In this document: positions 1 through 5,698 of the stretch, piece after piece
How positions within the stretch are numbered: the stretch's first letter is position 1
How the letters are laid out: the number at the start of each line of letters is the position of its first letter
Assembly: GCA_900319255.1 (NCBI GenBank)
Contig: ONNU01000359.1
Span: 1 to 5,767, forward strand
Length of the DNA: 5,767 nucleotides
Source: an uncultured Eubacteriales bacterium
GTDB lineage: Bacteria > Bacillota > Clostridia > Oscillospirales > Acutalibacteraceae
Reading direction: 5' to 3'
The notes under the pieces: generated by a model
The model's database searches: none
Seen by the model: only the letters and a program-made list of their open reading frames with translations
What the model was told of the DNA's origin: nothing
Made by a program: the position numbers and the translations under genes

Positions 1-167
1 CTATCGGTATAGTGCTTTGTGCAGAAAAGAATGATGCTATCGTAAAATACACTCTGCCGGAGGATAACGACCAGATTTTTGCATCAAAATATTATACCTA
101 TCTGCCGACAGAAGAAGAATTGAAAAGAGAACTTCGTCTTGATGAGTTCCGGAAGCTTGAAGATTGA
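1..167 (+). CDS. YhcG/DUF1016-family (PDDEXK nuclease domain) protein, C-terminal fragment
   Basis: Open from the window edge in the frame with full codons starting at base 3, ending in TGA at 165-167; only about 54 C-terminal residues are visible. They begin IGIVLCAEKND, continue VKYTLPEDN and QIFASKYYTYLPTEEELKREL, and match my memory of the end of the YhcG (DUF1016) nuclease-like family, where the GxxLC-x-K segment belongs to the PDDEXK-like fold. Family members are often found near type I restriction genes or in defence-rich accessory regions; their exact activity is poorly defined. The N-terminal domain and most of the catalytic core lie outside the window, so completeness cannot be judged. 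It converges on the minus-strand operon and the two are separated by the hairpin at 363-410. The family call rests on recalled motif similarity, not on a search. Confidence 0.75.
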   Translation, partial: IGIVLCAEKNDAIVKYTLPEDNDQIFASKYYTYLPTEEELKRELRLDEFRKLED

Positions 168-362
168 ACTTCATAAGTAATTCGCATTCTTGCCGTCAGT
201 ATGAGGTGTTTTAAATGATAAAATATGCTTATCTGAAAAAACCTTTGCAGTGCAATAAAAAACTTTATTATTACCTGATCGTCCATTATAGCCCGTAAGT
301 GCATCGGGAAAAGATGCCCGTTTTCAAAGGTCAATCATTGATCTGTTATGGCTTTGCTTAAT

Positions 363-410
363 AAAAAAGGAAACCGCAAGGGGCTGATGTCCCTTTTGGT
401 TTCCTTTTTT
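363..410. terminator. Bidirectional intrinsic terminator between converging genes
   Basis: The arms AAAAAAGGAAACC (363-375) and GGTTTCCTTTTTT (398-410) are perfectly complementary over 13 bp. The stem continues inside as AAGGG (378-382) with CCCTT (391-395) around an 8-base loop. Read on the plus strand it ends in TTTTTTGTTTTTT; read on the minus strand it ends in TTTTTTATT. It can therefore stop transcripts from both sides: the YhcG-like gene arriving from the left and the long minus-strand operon arriving from the right, whose last stop codon begins 24 bases away. A related hairpin lies at 5699-5746. Confidence 0.9.
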
Positions 411-434
411 GTTTTTTGTGAGAAGCTTTGCTGC

Positions 435-1298
435 TTACCGGAATTCCGGTCTTGCAAGAAGCGGCTCAGGATCGCCGGTGCGCAGGTATTCAGCAGCTGC
501 TGCGACCTCGGGAAAGATATAGCCTGTTGATACGACCCTTTCAAAGTATTCCCGGGCTTGCTGCTCCTGACCCATAACGGCACAGGCTGTGCCCGCTTCA
601 TAATTAAGCTCCATAATACTGTAATTCTTTGAAATTTTTACATCCTTTACCGAATCAAGTGAGCGCATAATAAGTCCAAGATAACGCTGCGCCAGGGCGA
701 TATCCTCGTTTCTCAGCCTTTGCAGCGAGCGGCTGTAAAATTCGGCTGATATTACAGACAGCTCAAAGGAAAGCTCCAGACGCGCTTTGTTTTTCTGACT
801 GATGCTGCTGCCCATGCGGTCAAGAAGAATCCGCTTTTCGCTGATATATGCATCCATGTGGGTATAATTCCGTTTCAGTGTATCAAGCTCCATCAGAATG
901 GTCAGATAGAAAAACTGGTTTGCAGTATCACTGGGCATTATCTGCTGAGCAAGCTCGGGAAGCCGGCTTTCGGCATCTCTTATCCTTCTGTAGTTGATGA
1001 GCATAGTTATTTCATTTTCTAAGATGACCGGCTTCAGCTTTCCCCGGACTTTTCTGTAAAGCTGCTGATTTTTCGCAAGAAAGCCTTCGGCGTCTGTATT
1101 TGCTGTATCCATATGTATGGAAAACAGCTTTACCGACCAGAATAATGCCCCGATCTCTATCCCCAGCGGAATGAGAAACATCAACGCCATCATGGGAAAA
1201 AACGGTATATCAAAAGCAAGCCCGGCAATGAAAAAGCCTGCCATAAGTACATATCCGAAAACTGCAAGAGCAGTGGTTCTTTTGAATATCCAGATCAT
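435..1298 (-). CDS. Hypothetical membrane protein with two N-terminal TM segments and helical TPR-like C-terminal region
   Basis: 287 aa; I do not recognise the family. ATG at 1298 has AGAGG (1309-1313) ten bases upstream. After MIWIFKR come two hydrophobic segments, about residues 9-29 and 33-56, separated by a short DIP turn. The positive N-terminus and the lysine after TM2 suggest both ends face the cytoplasm, with a short external loop. The remaining ~230 residues are mostly charged amphipathic helices. The stretch at about 226-259 (NYEAGTACAVMGQEQQAREYF) has the small-residue pattern of a TPR helix pair, followed by another possible helix and a Pro-rich tail. This suggests a membrane-anchored scaffold, but that is inference. 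It is the last gene of the minus-strand array, 99 bases after ribF and 24 bases before the terminator. The hairpin at 1345-1385 lies in the gap before it, so its expression may be partly separate from ribF. Confidence 0.85.
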   Translation of the reverse strand: MIWIFKRTTALAVFGYVLMAGFFIAGLAFDIPFFPMMALMFLIPLGIEIGALFWSVKLFSIHMDTANTDAEGFLAKNQQLYRKVRGKLKPVILENEITMLINYRRIRDAESRLPELAQQIMPSDTANQFFYLTILMELDTLKRNYTHMDAYISEKRILLDRMGSSISQKNKARLELSFELSVISAEFYSRSLQRLRNEDIALAQRYLGLIMRSLDSVKDVKISKNYSIMELNYEAGTACAVMGQEQQAREYFERVVSTGYIFPEVAAAAEYLRTGDPEPLLARPEFR

Positions 1299-1344
1299 TG
1301 TTATATTACCTCTGTTATTTAATGAATTGTCTGTTATTGAATAC

Positions 1345-1385
1345 CGGCGGGAGGCGCGCCGCTTGCGGCGGAATACCTCTCGCCG
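1345..1385 (-). other. GC-rich stem-loop between ribF and the downstream gene
   Basis: CGGCGGGAGG (1345-1354) pairs with CCTCTCGCCG (1376-1385) through ten positions, one of them a wobble or mismatch depending on strand. Inside, CGCCG (1357-1361) pairs with CGGCG (1366-1370) around a CTTG loop. It starts 12 bases beyond the ribF stop codon and is far more GC-rich than its flanks. In the minus-strand transcript no U-run follows, so it is not a standard intrinsic terminator. It could protect the ribF mRNA 3' end, mark a processing site or attenuate the downstream gene. The structure is seen in the sequence; the role is unknown. Confidence 0.5.
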
Positions 1386-1397
1386 TTTCTGAATTTA

Positions 1398-2324
1398 TTA
1401 TGATTTTTGGCTGGAAGAAAATATCTGCTTTGCGCTTTCGGCATTACGGAGGATCTCTGCTTTCAGCTGAGCCGTATCGGGGAATTTCCTTTCCTCGCGG
1501 ATAAAATCAAGGAGATCTACTCTTATGGTTTTTTCGTAAAGCTCCCCGCCCTTGTAATCCGGCATCCATGTTTCGATCACTACCTTATCAGAGCCGACGG
1601 TAGGCTTTACGCCGATATCCGTAACTCCGCAGAAAATTTCTCCGTCAATATCCACAGCGGATGCATATGCTCCTGCCCTTGGTATCACCAGACCCTTTGG
1701 AAAGTCCTGATTCAGCGTAGGTGTGCCCAGTGTCCGTCCAAGCTCTCTGCCGTGAACAACTGGCATGCGGAAGCCGTATCTTCGCCCGAGCATTTTATTT
1801 GCATCGGTGATATTGCCGTCAATGATGCATTTCCTTATCCTTGTGGAGCTTACAGGCTCGCCGCCCATTGTAATTCTTGGTCTTGCAAGAACGCTGATGC
1901 CGTAGCTTTTGCACATATCCTCAAGTATCTCTCCGCTGCCCCGGGCGCCTGCGCCGAAATGATAATTGAAGCCGCAGGAAATATGCCTTGCATTGAAGCA
2001 GTCACGGAGTATATCGCTTACAAAGCTTTCGGCGGAAATATCCTTGATGGTGGTGAAATCTATAAGGTAGACCCTTTCCACGCCGAGAGCTTCAAGTATA
2101 GCTATCTTTTCATCAAAAGTTATTATATTTTTCGGCTGCTCCCCCCGGAGCACGACTCTCGGGCTTTGCAGCAGTGTAAAGACTGTGGGGACAAGACCGT
2201 TTTTTTCTGCGTTTTCCACGGCTTCTCCGATAACAGCCTGATGTCCCATATGAAGTCCGTCAAAATATCCCAGCGCAGTGGAAGTGGGCTTTTCGCTGCG
2301 CACAAGCTCCTTTATGATCTCCAT
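1398..2324 (-). CDS. ribF: Bifunctional riboflavin kinase / FAD synthetase
   Basis: 308 aa, the usual length. It phosphorylates riboflavin to FMN and adenylylates FMN to FAD in the cytoplasm. The N-terminal FAD-synthetase domain shows GYFDGLHMGH (19-28, nucleotidyltransferase HxGH), CGFNYHFGAGARG (117-129) and SSTRIR (159-164). The C-terminal riboflavin kinase domain shows GRTLGTPTLN (196-205; the family PTAN motif reads PTLN, with T203 and N205 kept), GVTDIGVKPTVG (233-244), the probable catalytic Glu251 in ETWMPDY, and a final FIREERKF motif. The start is ATG 2324, with AAGAGG six bases upstream. A longer frame from TTG at 2342 would place its first codons on top of that ribosome binding site and is less likely. 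The usual HP of the TFxxHPR segment reads SP here (QSPR, 53-56). No FMN riboswitch is seen upstream; a plain hairpin at 2361-2407 sits there instead. Confidence 0.96.
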   Translation of the reverse strand: MEIIKELVRSEKPTSTALGYFDGLHMGHQAVIGEAVENAEKNGLVPTVFTLLQSPRVVLRGEQPKNIITFDEKIAILEALGVERVYLIDFTTIKDISAESFVSDILRDCFNARHISCGFNYHFGAGARGSGEILEDMCKSYGISVLARPRITMGGEPVSSTRIRKCIIDGNITDANKMLGRRYGFRMPVVHGRELGRTLGTPTLNQDFPKGLVIPRAGAYASAVDIDGEIFCGVTDIGVKPTVGSDKVVIETWMPDYKGGELYEKTIRVDLLDFIREERKFPDTAQLKAEILRNAESAKQIFSSSQKS

Positions 2325-2330
2325 TTTATT

Positions 2331-2336
2331 CCTCTT
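2331..2336 (-). promoter_or_regulatory. Ribosome binding site fixing the ribF start
   Basis: AAGAGG on the minus strand, six bases before ATG 2324. It falls inside the reading frame that would start at TTG 2342, which argues for the shorter protein. Confidence 0.7.
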
Positions 2337-2360
2337 TTTCAATTTACTTTATTCTGAAAA

Positions 2361-2407
2361 GGAAACACCGGAGGATCGGCAGCGCTGGCGATCTGTCCGG
2401 CTTTTCC
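2361..2407 (-). terminator. Hairpin ahead of ribF, possible terminator or attenuator
   Basis: Nested complementary segments: GGAAA (2361-2365) with TTTCC (2403-2407), CCGGA (2368-2372) with TCCGG (2396-2400), and ATCG with CGAT closer to the loop, which contains the palindrome CAGCGCTG. In the minus-strand transcript the stem is followed by a mixed pyrimidine stretch rather than a clean U-run. It lies between the stop codon of the 66-aa gene and the ribF ribosome binding site. It may terminate part of the upstream transcript and so set a lower level of RibF, but the weak U-tract makes this uncertain. Confidence 0.5.
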
Positions 2408-2427
2408 TGTATATTCAGAATTCAGCT

Positions 2428-2628
2428 TTATTTGAACTTCCCGTCCTTATCGTAGTAATTATAATCTGCTGAATCCAGTTTTTCGTCCTTTTCCAGATTA
2501 TCATCGCTGACCTTGAACATTCCCTTGCCGGCGGTATAGTTTTCATTTATATTTCTTGCCTTATACACGATCAGAATAATAGCCGTTACTACAAGCAAAA
2601 CTGCTCCTAAAACCAGTTCCCAATCCAT
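2428..2628 (-). CDS. Small single-pass membrane protein, unknown function
   Basis: 66 aa; family not recognised. ATG 2628 has GGAGG seven bases upstream, one of the best ribosome binding sites in the window, which supports it as a real gene despite its size. Residues about 4-21 (ELVLGAVLLVVTAIILIV) form one membrane segment, followed by YKAR. By the positive-inside rule the N-terminus (MDWE) is outside and the tail inside. The ~40-residue tail is charged and rich in Asp, Lys, Asn and Tyr (KLDSADYNYYDKDGKFK), probably flexible. No Cys, lipobox or cleavable signal is visible. It sits between truB and ribF, 55 bases after truB, where most relatives have no gene. A function in RNA or flavin metabolism cannot be inferred from position alone. 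Confidence 0.8.
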   Translation of the reverse strand: MDWELVLGAVLLVVTAIILIVYKARNINENYTAGKGMFKVSDDNLEKDEKLDSADYNYYDKDGKFK

Positions 2629-2683
2629 AAAAATGCCTCCTTTGAATTGTTGCTTTGATGTTTGCTTCGTTGTTGATAATCGG

Positions 2684-3595
2684 TCAGTTGTGAAGCTCCT
2701 CTGTAAAAAGCTTTTTTACGGTAAGCTCGTTTTTTTCTGTGCTGATCACGCCGAGACCTAAAAAGGCATCTCCGCCGTAGACGCGGAAAAACGTTCCGTC
2801 ATCCCTTGTCTTTACGGAATGCACACGGTCAAGATCAAGCGCTCCGCCGTTTGCAAATCTGACAGCCTGCTTGCCGCTGATATGAGCAGCCGGGTATTCC
2901 ATGAAAATGCTGTCCACCGGGCGGAGAAGCTCTTCAATGCGGCTTTCGTTTTTGATGGCTTCAAGCTCCTTCAGCGTGACTGCATCCGCAAGAGTAAAGC
3001 CGCACGCCTTTGTCCGGCAAAGCGCCGTCATGATGCATCCGCAGCCCAGAGCCTTTCCTATGTCATCGCATATTACGCGGATATATGTACCCTTTGAGCA
3101 GGATATAAGCAGCCTGCCGCTCTGGGTCTCCTCGTCAAAGCTGAGAAGCTCCAGCTTGTTAATGCAGACGGGTCTTGCCTGTCTTTCCACCTCGATCCCC
3201 TGTCTTGCAAGGTCATACAGCCGCACGCCGTCCTTCTGTATCGCCGAATACATGGGCGGGGTCTGCATGATATTTCCCCTGAACTCCGGGAGAACAGCTT
3301 CGATATCAGCTTCACTGCATCGGCTTTCGCTCTGTGTGAGCACTGTGCCCCAGATATCCAGCGTATCGCTGGTCATGCCAAGTCTGAAATCCGCCTGATA
3401 TTCCTTGTCCGTATCCGGAAGAAGGGACTGCGCCTTTGCCGCTTTGCCTATCAGCACGGGAAGAACTCCTGTTGCCATGGGGTCAAGAGTGCCGCTGTGA
3501 CCTATTTTCTTTTCCCGGAGTATGCCTCGTGCTACTGCGACTACATCGAAGGATGTAAAATCCTTTTGCTTATTTATTACGATTATTCCGTTCAT
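2684..3595 (-). CDS. truB: tRNA pseudouridine(55) synthase TruB
   Basis: 303 aa, full length for the family. It isomerises U55 in the T-loop of tRNAs to pseudouridine. The signature GHSGTLDPMATGVL starts at residue 32 with the catalytic Asp38. Tyr66 lies in KEYQADF, LGMTSDTLDIWG at 72-83 and YSAIQKDGVRLYDLAR at 116-131. SKGTYIRV at 167-174 carries the conserved Tyr171 and Arg173 of the active site. The C-terminal ~60 residues fit the PUA-like tail. Its ATG overlaps the TGA of the preceding nrnA gene by four bases (ATGA at 3592-3595), a sign of translational coupling. Only a weak GGTG lies upstream, consistent with re-initiation by ribosomes finishing nrnA. Confidence 0.97.
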   Translation of the reverse strand: MNGIIVINKQKDFTSFDVVAVARGILREKKIGHSGTLDPMATGVLPVLIGKAAKAQSLLPDTDKEYQADFRLGMTSDTLDIWGTVLTQSESRCSEADIEAVLPEFRGNIMQTPPMYSAIQKDGVRLYDLARQGIEVERQARPVCINKLELLSFDEETQSGRLLISCSKGTYIRVICDDIGKALGCGCIMTALCRTKACGFTLADAVTLKELEAIKNESRIEELLRPVDSIFMEYPAAHISGKQAVRFANGGALDLDRVHSVKTRDDGTFFRVYGGDAFLGLGVISTEKNELTVKKLFTEELHN

Positions 3596-4551
3596 ATATT
3601 GTCACCGAGTATCTTCATGCAAACTGAAAGCATTTCCTTCTTTGCCTGAGATTTTTCTTTATTTATACTGCAGCCCGCAGCTCCGTGATGTCCGCCGCCG
3701 CCGAATTCAGCGCATATTGCTGATGCGTCTATGCCTTCATTGGTGCGCACGGAAAATCTGTATTCTCCGCCGGGCTTTTCCTTCATGGTAACGCCTATTT
3801 TTACGCCCTGTATCTGTGTGGGCATACTTGGGATGCCGTCGGTATCACATTCCTTTGCGCCGCTTTTATCCATCATTTCCTTGGTCACTTCTATTATTGC
3901 AAGCCTTCCGTTGCTGTGGAATTCAAGGGTGTCCAGAACCATCTTTTCCAGAAGGATGCGGCTTTTTGATTTGCAGTCAAACATCAGGTGACAGATGAAG
4001 GTGCTGTCTGCTCCCTGCTCCATCAGCTCTGCCGCAGTACGGTGTGTGGACGGGCTGACGCTGGAATATTTGAAGCAGCCTGTATCTGTGCATATGCCTG
4101 TGAATATTGCATCGGCGATATCCTTATCATATTCAAGCTCCATTTCATCCAGAAGATATTTTATTATCTCTGCGCAGGAGGAAGCCTTGCCGTCAACATA
4201 TCCCACAGCTGCAAAGCCTGTGTTTGAAGCGTGGTGGTCGATGCAGAGGTCGATATTATCCTTGTATTCCTCAGCTTTTCCGCTGAGAAGAGTGGTGGAA
4301 GCGACATCAGTGGAGATAATGAATTTCGGCTCAAAGCCTTCATTCGGAGCTTTATCTGTAAAATAGCCGTACATGGGGGGGATCTCATCGCCGCAGAGTG
4401 TATCTGCCCGTTTGCCGAGCTTTCTCAGGGCAAGACAGAGAGCATAGGCGCTGCCTATAGTATCTCCGTCCGGGGATTTATGCATGAGGATAAGATAATC
4501 GTCATGCCCCAGGAGTATCCCGGCTGTTTCTTTAAGTGTTATCGTCTTCAT
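3592..4551 (-). CDS. nrnA: DHH/DHHA1 phosphoesterase, NrnA-type oligoribonuclease / pAp phosphatase
   Basis: 319 aa. Enzymes of this family degrade 2-5 nt RNAs to mononucleotides and dephosphorylate pAp to AMP using Mn ions. The DHH domain shows HKSPDGDTIGS (24-34; metal ligands His24, Asp28, Asp30), STDVAS with Asp82, the DHH triad in IDHHASNTGF (104-113), and TGICTDTGCF with Asp156. The DHHA1 substrate-binding domain ends with GGGGHHGAAG (284-293). All expected metal-binding residues are present, so it should be active. I prefer ATG 4551: AGAGG (4561-4565) lies nine bases upstream of it but directly abuts the alternative ATG at 4560, which would add only three residues. The 5' end overlaps rbfA by 20 bases and the 3' end overlaps truB by four, so these three genes are probably translated from one message. 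This order is common in Clostridia. The NrnA name is by family; substrate preference was not shown. Confidence 0.93.
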   Translation of the reverse strand: MKTITLKETAGILLGHDDYLILMHKSPDGDTIGSAYALCLALRKLGKRADTLCGDEIPPMYGYFTDKAPNEGFEPKFIISTDVASTTLLSGKAEEYKDNIDLCIDHHASNTGFAAVGYVDGKASSCAEIIKYLLDEMELEYDKDIADAIFTGICTDTGCFKYSSVSPSTHRTAAELMEQGADSTFICHLMFDCKSKSRILLEKMVLDTLEFHSNGRLAIIEVTKEMMDKSGAKECDTDGIPSMPTQIQGVKIGVTMKEKPGGEYRFSVRTNEGIDASAICAEFGGGGHHGAAGCSINKEKSQAKKEMLSVCMKILGDNI

Positions 4552-4930
4552 TTTCTTCATCCTCTGGTTTTTCTTCGGGTTCAGGCTTCAGATCTATATC
4601 CATCAGTATTCTTGAGATATTTGCGCTGTATTCGATGGAATCGGTGGCTTCAAATGCAAGGGCAGGCGCATAGCGCAGCTTCAGTCTTACACCCAGCTCC
4701 CGTCTGATAAAGCCCTGGGCTTTTTTGAGGACGCCGGCGGCTGTTTTTGCAGTCTGGAGTCCGTTCATTGAGCTGATATATACTCTGCAGAAGGAAAGAT
4801 CATGCGCCATATCGCAGCGCACTACGCTCAGGATGCCGTCATGCAGACGGGGATCCTTCATTTCCCGGATGATCGCAGCCAGTTCTCTTTGTATATCCTC
4901 GGACATTCTGTCCGCTCTATGGTTTGCCAT
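4532..4930 (-). CDS. rbfA: 30S ribosome-binding factor RbfA
   Basis: 132 aa. A small KH-fold protein that binds immature 30S subunits near the 16S rRNA 5' helix and helps late maturation and cold adaptation. The N-terminus (MANHRADRMSEDIQREL) and the segment DPRLHDGILSVVRCDMAHDL are typical. AQGFIRRELGVRLKLR (71-86) contains the A-x-G kink that replaces the GxxG of ordinary KH domains, followed by the usual ending ISRILMDI. ATG 4930 has AGGAG seven bases upstream. Residues ~115-132 form a very acidic Glu/Asp/Pro tail, a variable extension in this family; the last codons also contain the nrnA start region. The upstream neighbour here is an unknown gene, not infB as in many Firmicutes. Confidence 0.96.
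   Translation of the reverse strand: MANHRADRMSEDIQRELAAIIREMKDPRLHDGILSVVRCDMAHDLSFCRVYISSMNGLQTAKTAAGVLKKAQGFIRRELGVRLKLRYAPALAFEATDSIEYSANISRILMDIDLKPEPEEKPEDEENEDDNT
4561..4565 (-). promoter_or_regulatory. Ribosome binding site choosing the nrnA start
   Basis: AGAGG on the minus strand inside the rbfA tail. It is nine bases from ATG 4551 but touches ATG 4560 with no spacer, so the inner ATG is the better start. Confidence 0.55.
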
Positions 4931-4972
4931 AATATTTCTCCTGTTCTGTGTTTAGAAAATCTTAATCCGGGC

Positions 4973-5473
4973 TTATACGCCCTTTCTTATCATTTTTACC
5001 TTTTTATAATAATCTGCGGCATTAAGCTCCGAGCCGCTCATCAGGCGGTTTCTTGCAAAATCGCAGACATAGGCTTCTCTTCCGTCAATGATGACAGCTT
5101 CGCCCTCGGCAGTATCTATCCATTCGCCGCCGACATTTGCGATAATAAGAAAGCCGAGATATGCGCCTGCCTTTTTGGAGATATCGTTATTTCTGTCAAA
5201 CAGATTACGGTTTATTATTCCTCTGCTCAGGGCATCCATTACCTCATCGTACAATTCAATACAGGATTCCCTTGAATCCAGGGGGATACCTATGGTTCTT
5301 TTTACAAGGTCGATAAAGTCAAGGGCATTGCCCAGCATTACCAGTTCAAAGGTCACAAGATCCGTATTTCCATTTTTTATAAGCTTATACTGCTGCTGAT
5401 AATAATGCTCAAGCACATGGATATCCGATGTATAGCTAAAGCCTCTGCCGCATTCTGTTTCAAGCCGTTTCAT
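4973..5473 (-). CDS. Hypothetical soluble protein, first gene of the rbfA operon
   Basis: 166 aa; family not recognised with confidence. ATG 5473 is chosen because AAGGTG (5482-5487) lies eight bases upstream. An ATG at 5497 would add eight residues but falls at the predicted transcription start, so it would lack a leader. No signal peptide or membrane segment is seen. The N-terminal ~60 residues look helical (HVLEHYYQQQYKLIKNG, then LVMLGNALDFIDLVKR). The best candidate core is GAYLGFLIIANVGGEWID at 103-120, followed by a short beta-like VIIDGREAYVCDFARNRL. The G-x-Y-L-G ... GG-x-W pattern recalls DUF3806-like or immunity-type proteins, but this is a weak recollection. It precedes rbfA by 42 bases with no visible terminator, so the two are probably co-transcribed. 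A role in ribosome assembly is only suggested by position. Confidence 0.82.
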   Translation of the reverse strand: MKRLETECGRGFSYTSDIHVLEHYYQQQYKLIKNGNTDLVTFELVMLGNALDFIDLVKRTIGIPLDSRESCIELYDEVMDALSRGIINRNLFDRNNDISKKAGAYLGFLIIANVGGEWIDTAEGEAVIIDGREAYVCDFARNRLMSGSELNAADYYKKVKMIRKGV

Positions 5474-5481
5474 AACAACCA

Positions 5482-5487
5482 CACCTT
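5482..5487 (-). promoter_or_regulatory. Ribosome binding site of the operon's first gene
   Basis: AAGGTG (within GGAAGGTG) on the minus strand, eight bases before ATG 5473. It lies downstream of the alternative ATG 5497 and so decides for the shorter protein. Confidence 0.6.
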
Positions 5488-5504
5488 CCGTCAGCATATT
5501 CTAT

Positions 5505-5537
5505 ATTATAATACCACATTTTCACTATGATTTACAA
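5505..5537 (-). promoter_or_regulatory. Probable sigma-A promoter of the rbfA operon
   Basis: On the minus strand, TTGTAA (5532-5537) and TATTAT (5508-5513) are separated by 18 bases, with TGG just ahead of the -10, giving an extended TGn -10. A perfect TATAAT overlaps it at 5505-5510, but with poorer -35 spacing (21 bases). Transcription should start near 5498-5501, about 25 bases before ATG 5473. It is the best promoter-like sequence before the first minus-strand gene. No operator was recognised around it. Confidence 0.6.
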
Positions 5538-5698
5538 TAAAAATCTGGAATTTAGCGCCAAAGTTATTAAAGTATTCTGTCGAACATTACGGTACGTTAG
5601 TATTGTCTGAATCCGTAAATTTGTATGTTCGCAGGATGTGAGCTGTTCTGCTTTCATTCTCTGAGATATACTTCATTGGCATTTCTACTTTGATGGGT

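Noticed and set aside
301..324. Small hairpin GCATC/GATGC or CGGG/CCCG followed by TTTT, possible terminator of the YhcG-like gene
   Set aside because: Stem of only 4-5 bp and a four-base T-run; the much stronger terminator at 363-410 makes it unnecessary.
98..334. 78-codon minus-strand frame opposite the YhcG-like tail
   Set aside because: Overlaps the recognised C-terminal fragment antisense and ends in Ser/Arg-rich low-complexity residues; no motif.
1407..2357. 316-codon open frame on the plus strand, antisense to ribF
   Set aside because: It lies wholly opposite a gene with clear RibF motifs. Its translation shows no recognisable domain and is rich in Cys and His, as expected from the reverse reading of a real gene.
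2325..2427. FMN (RFN) riboswitch ahead of ribF
   Set aside because: The gap is only 103 bases, shorter than a complete RFN element, and the conserved core segments are not visible; only a simple hairpin is present.
2901..3398. 165-codon plus-strand frame antisense to truB
   Set aside because: Opposite a certain truB; Ser-rich low-information translation with no family motif.
4231..4707. 158-codon plus-strand frame spanning the nrnA/rbfA junction
   Set aside because: Antisense to two recognised genes and without domain motifs or a convincing ribosome binding site.
5497..5497. Upstream ATG as start of the first operon gene
   Set aside because: It falls at the predicted transcription start and has no ribosome binding site; ATG 5473 has AAGGTG at good spacing.
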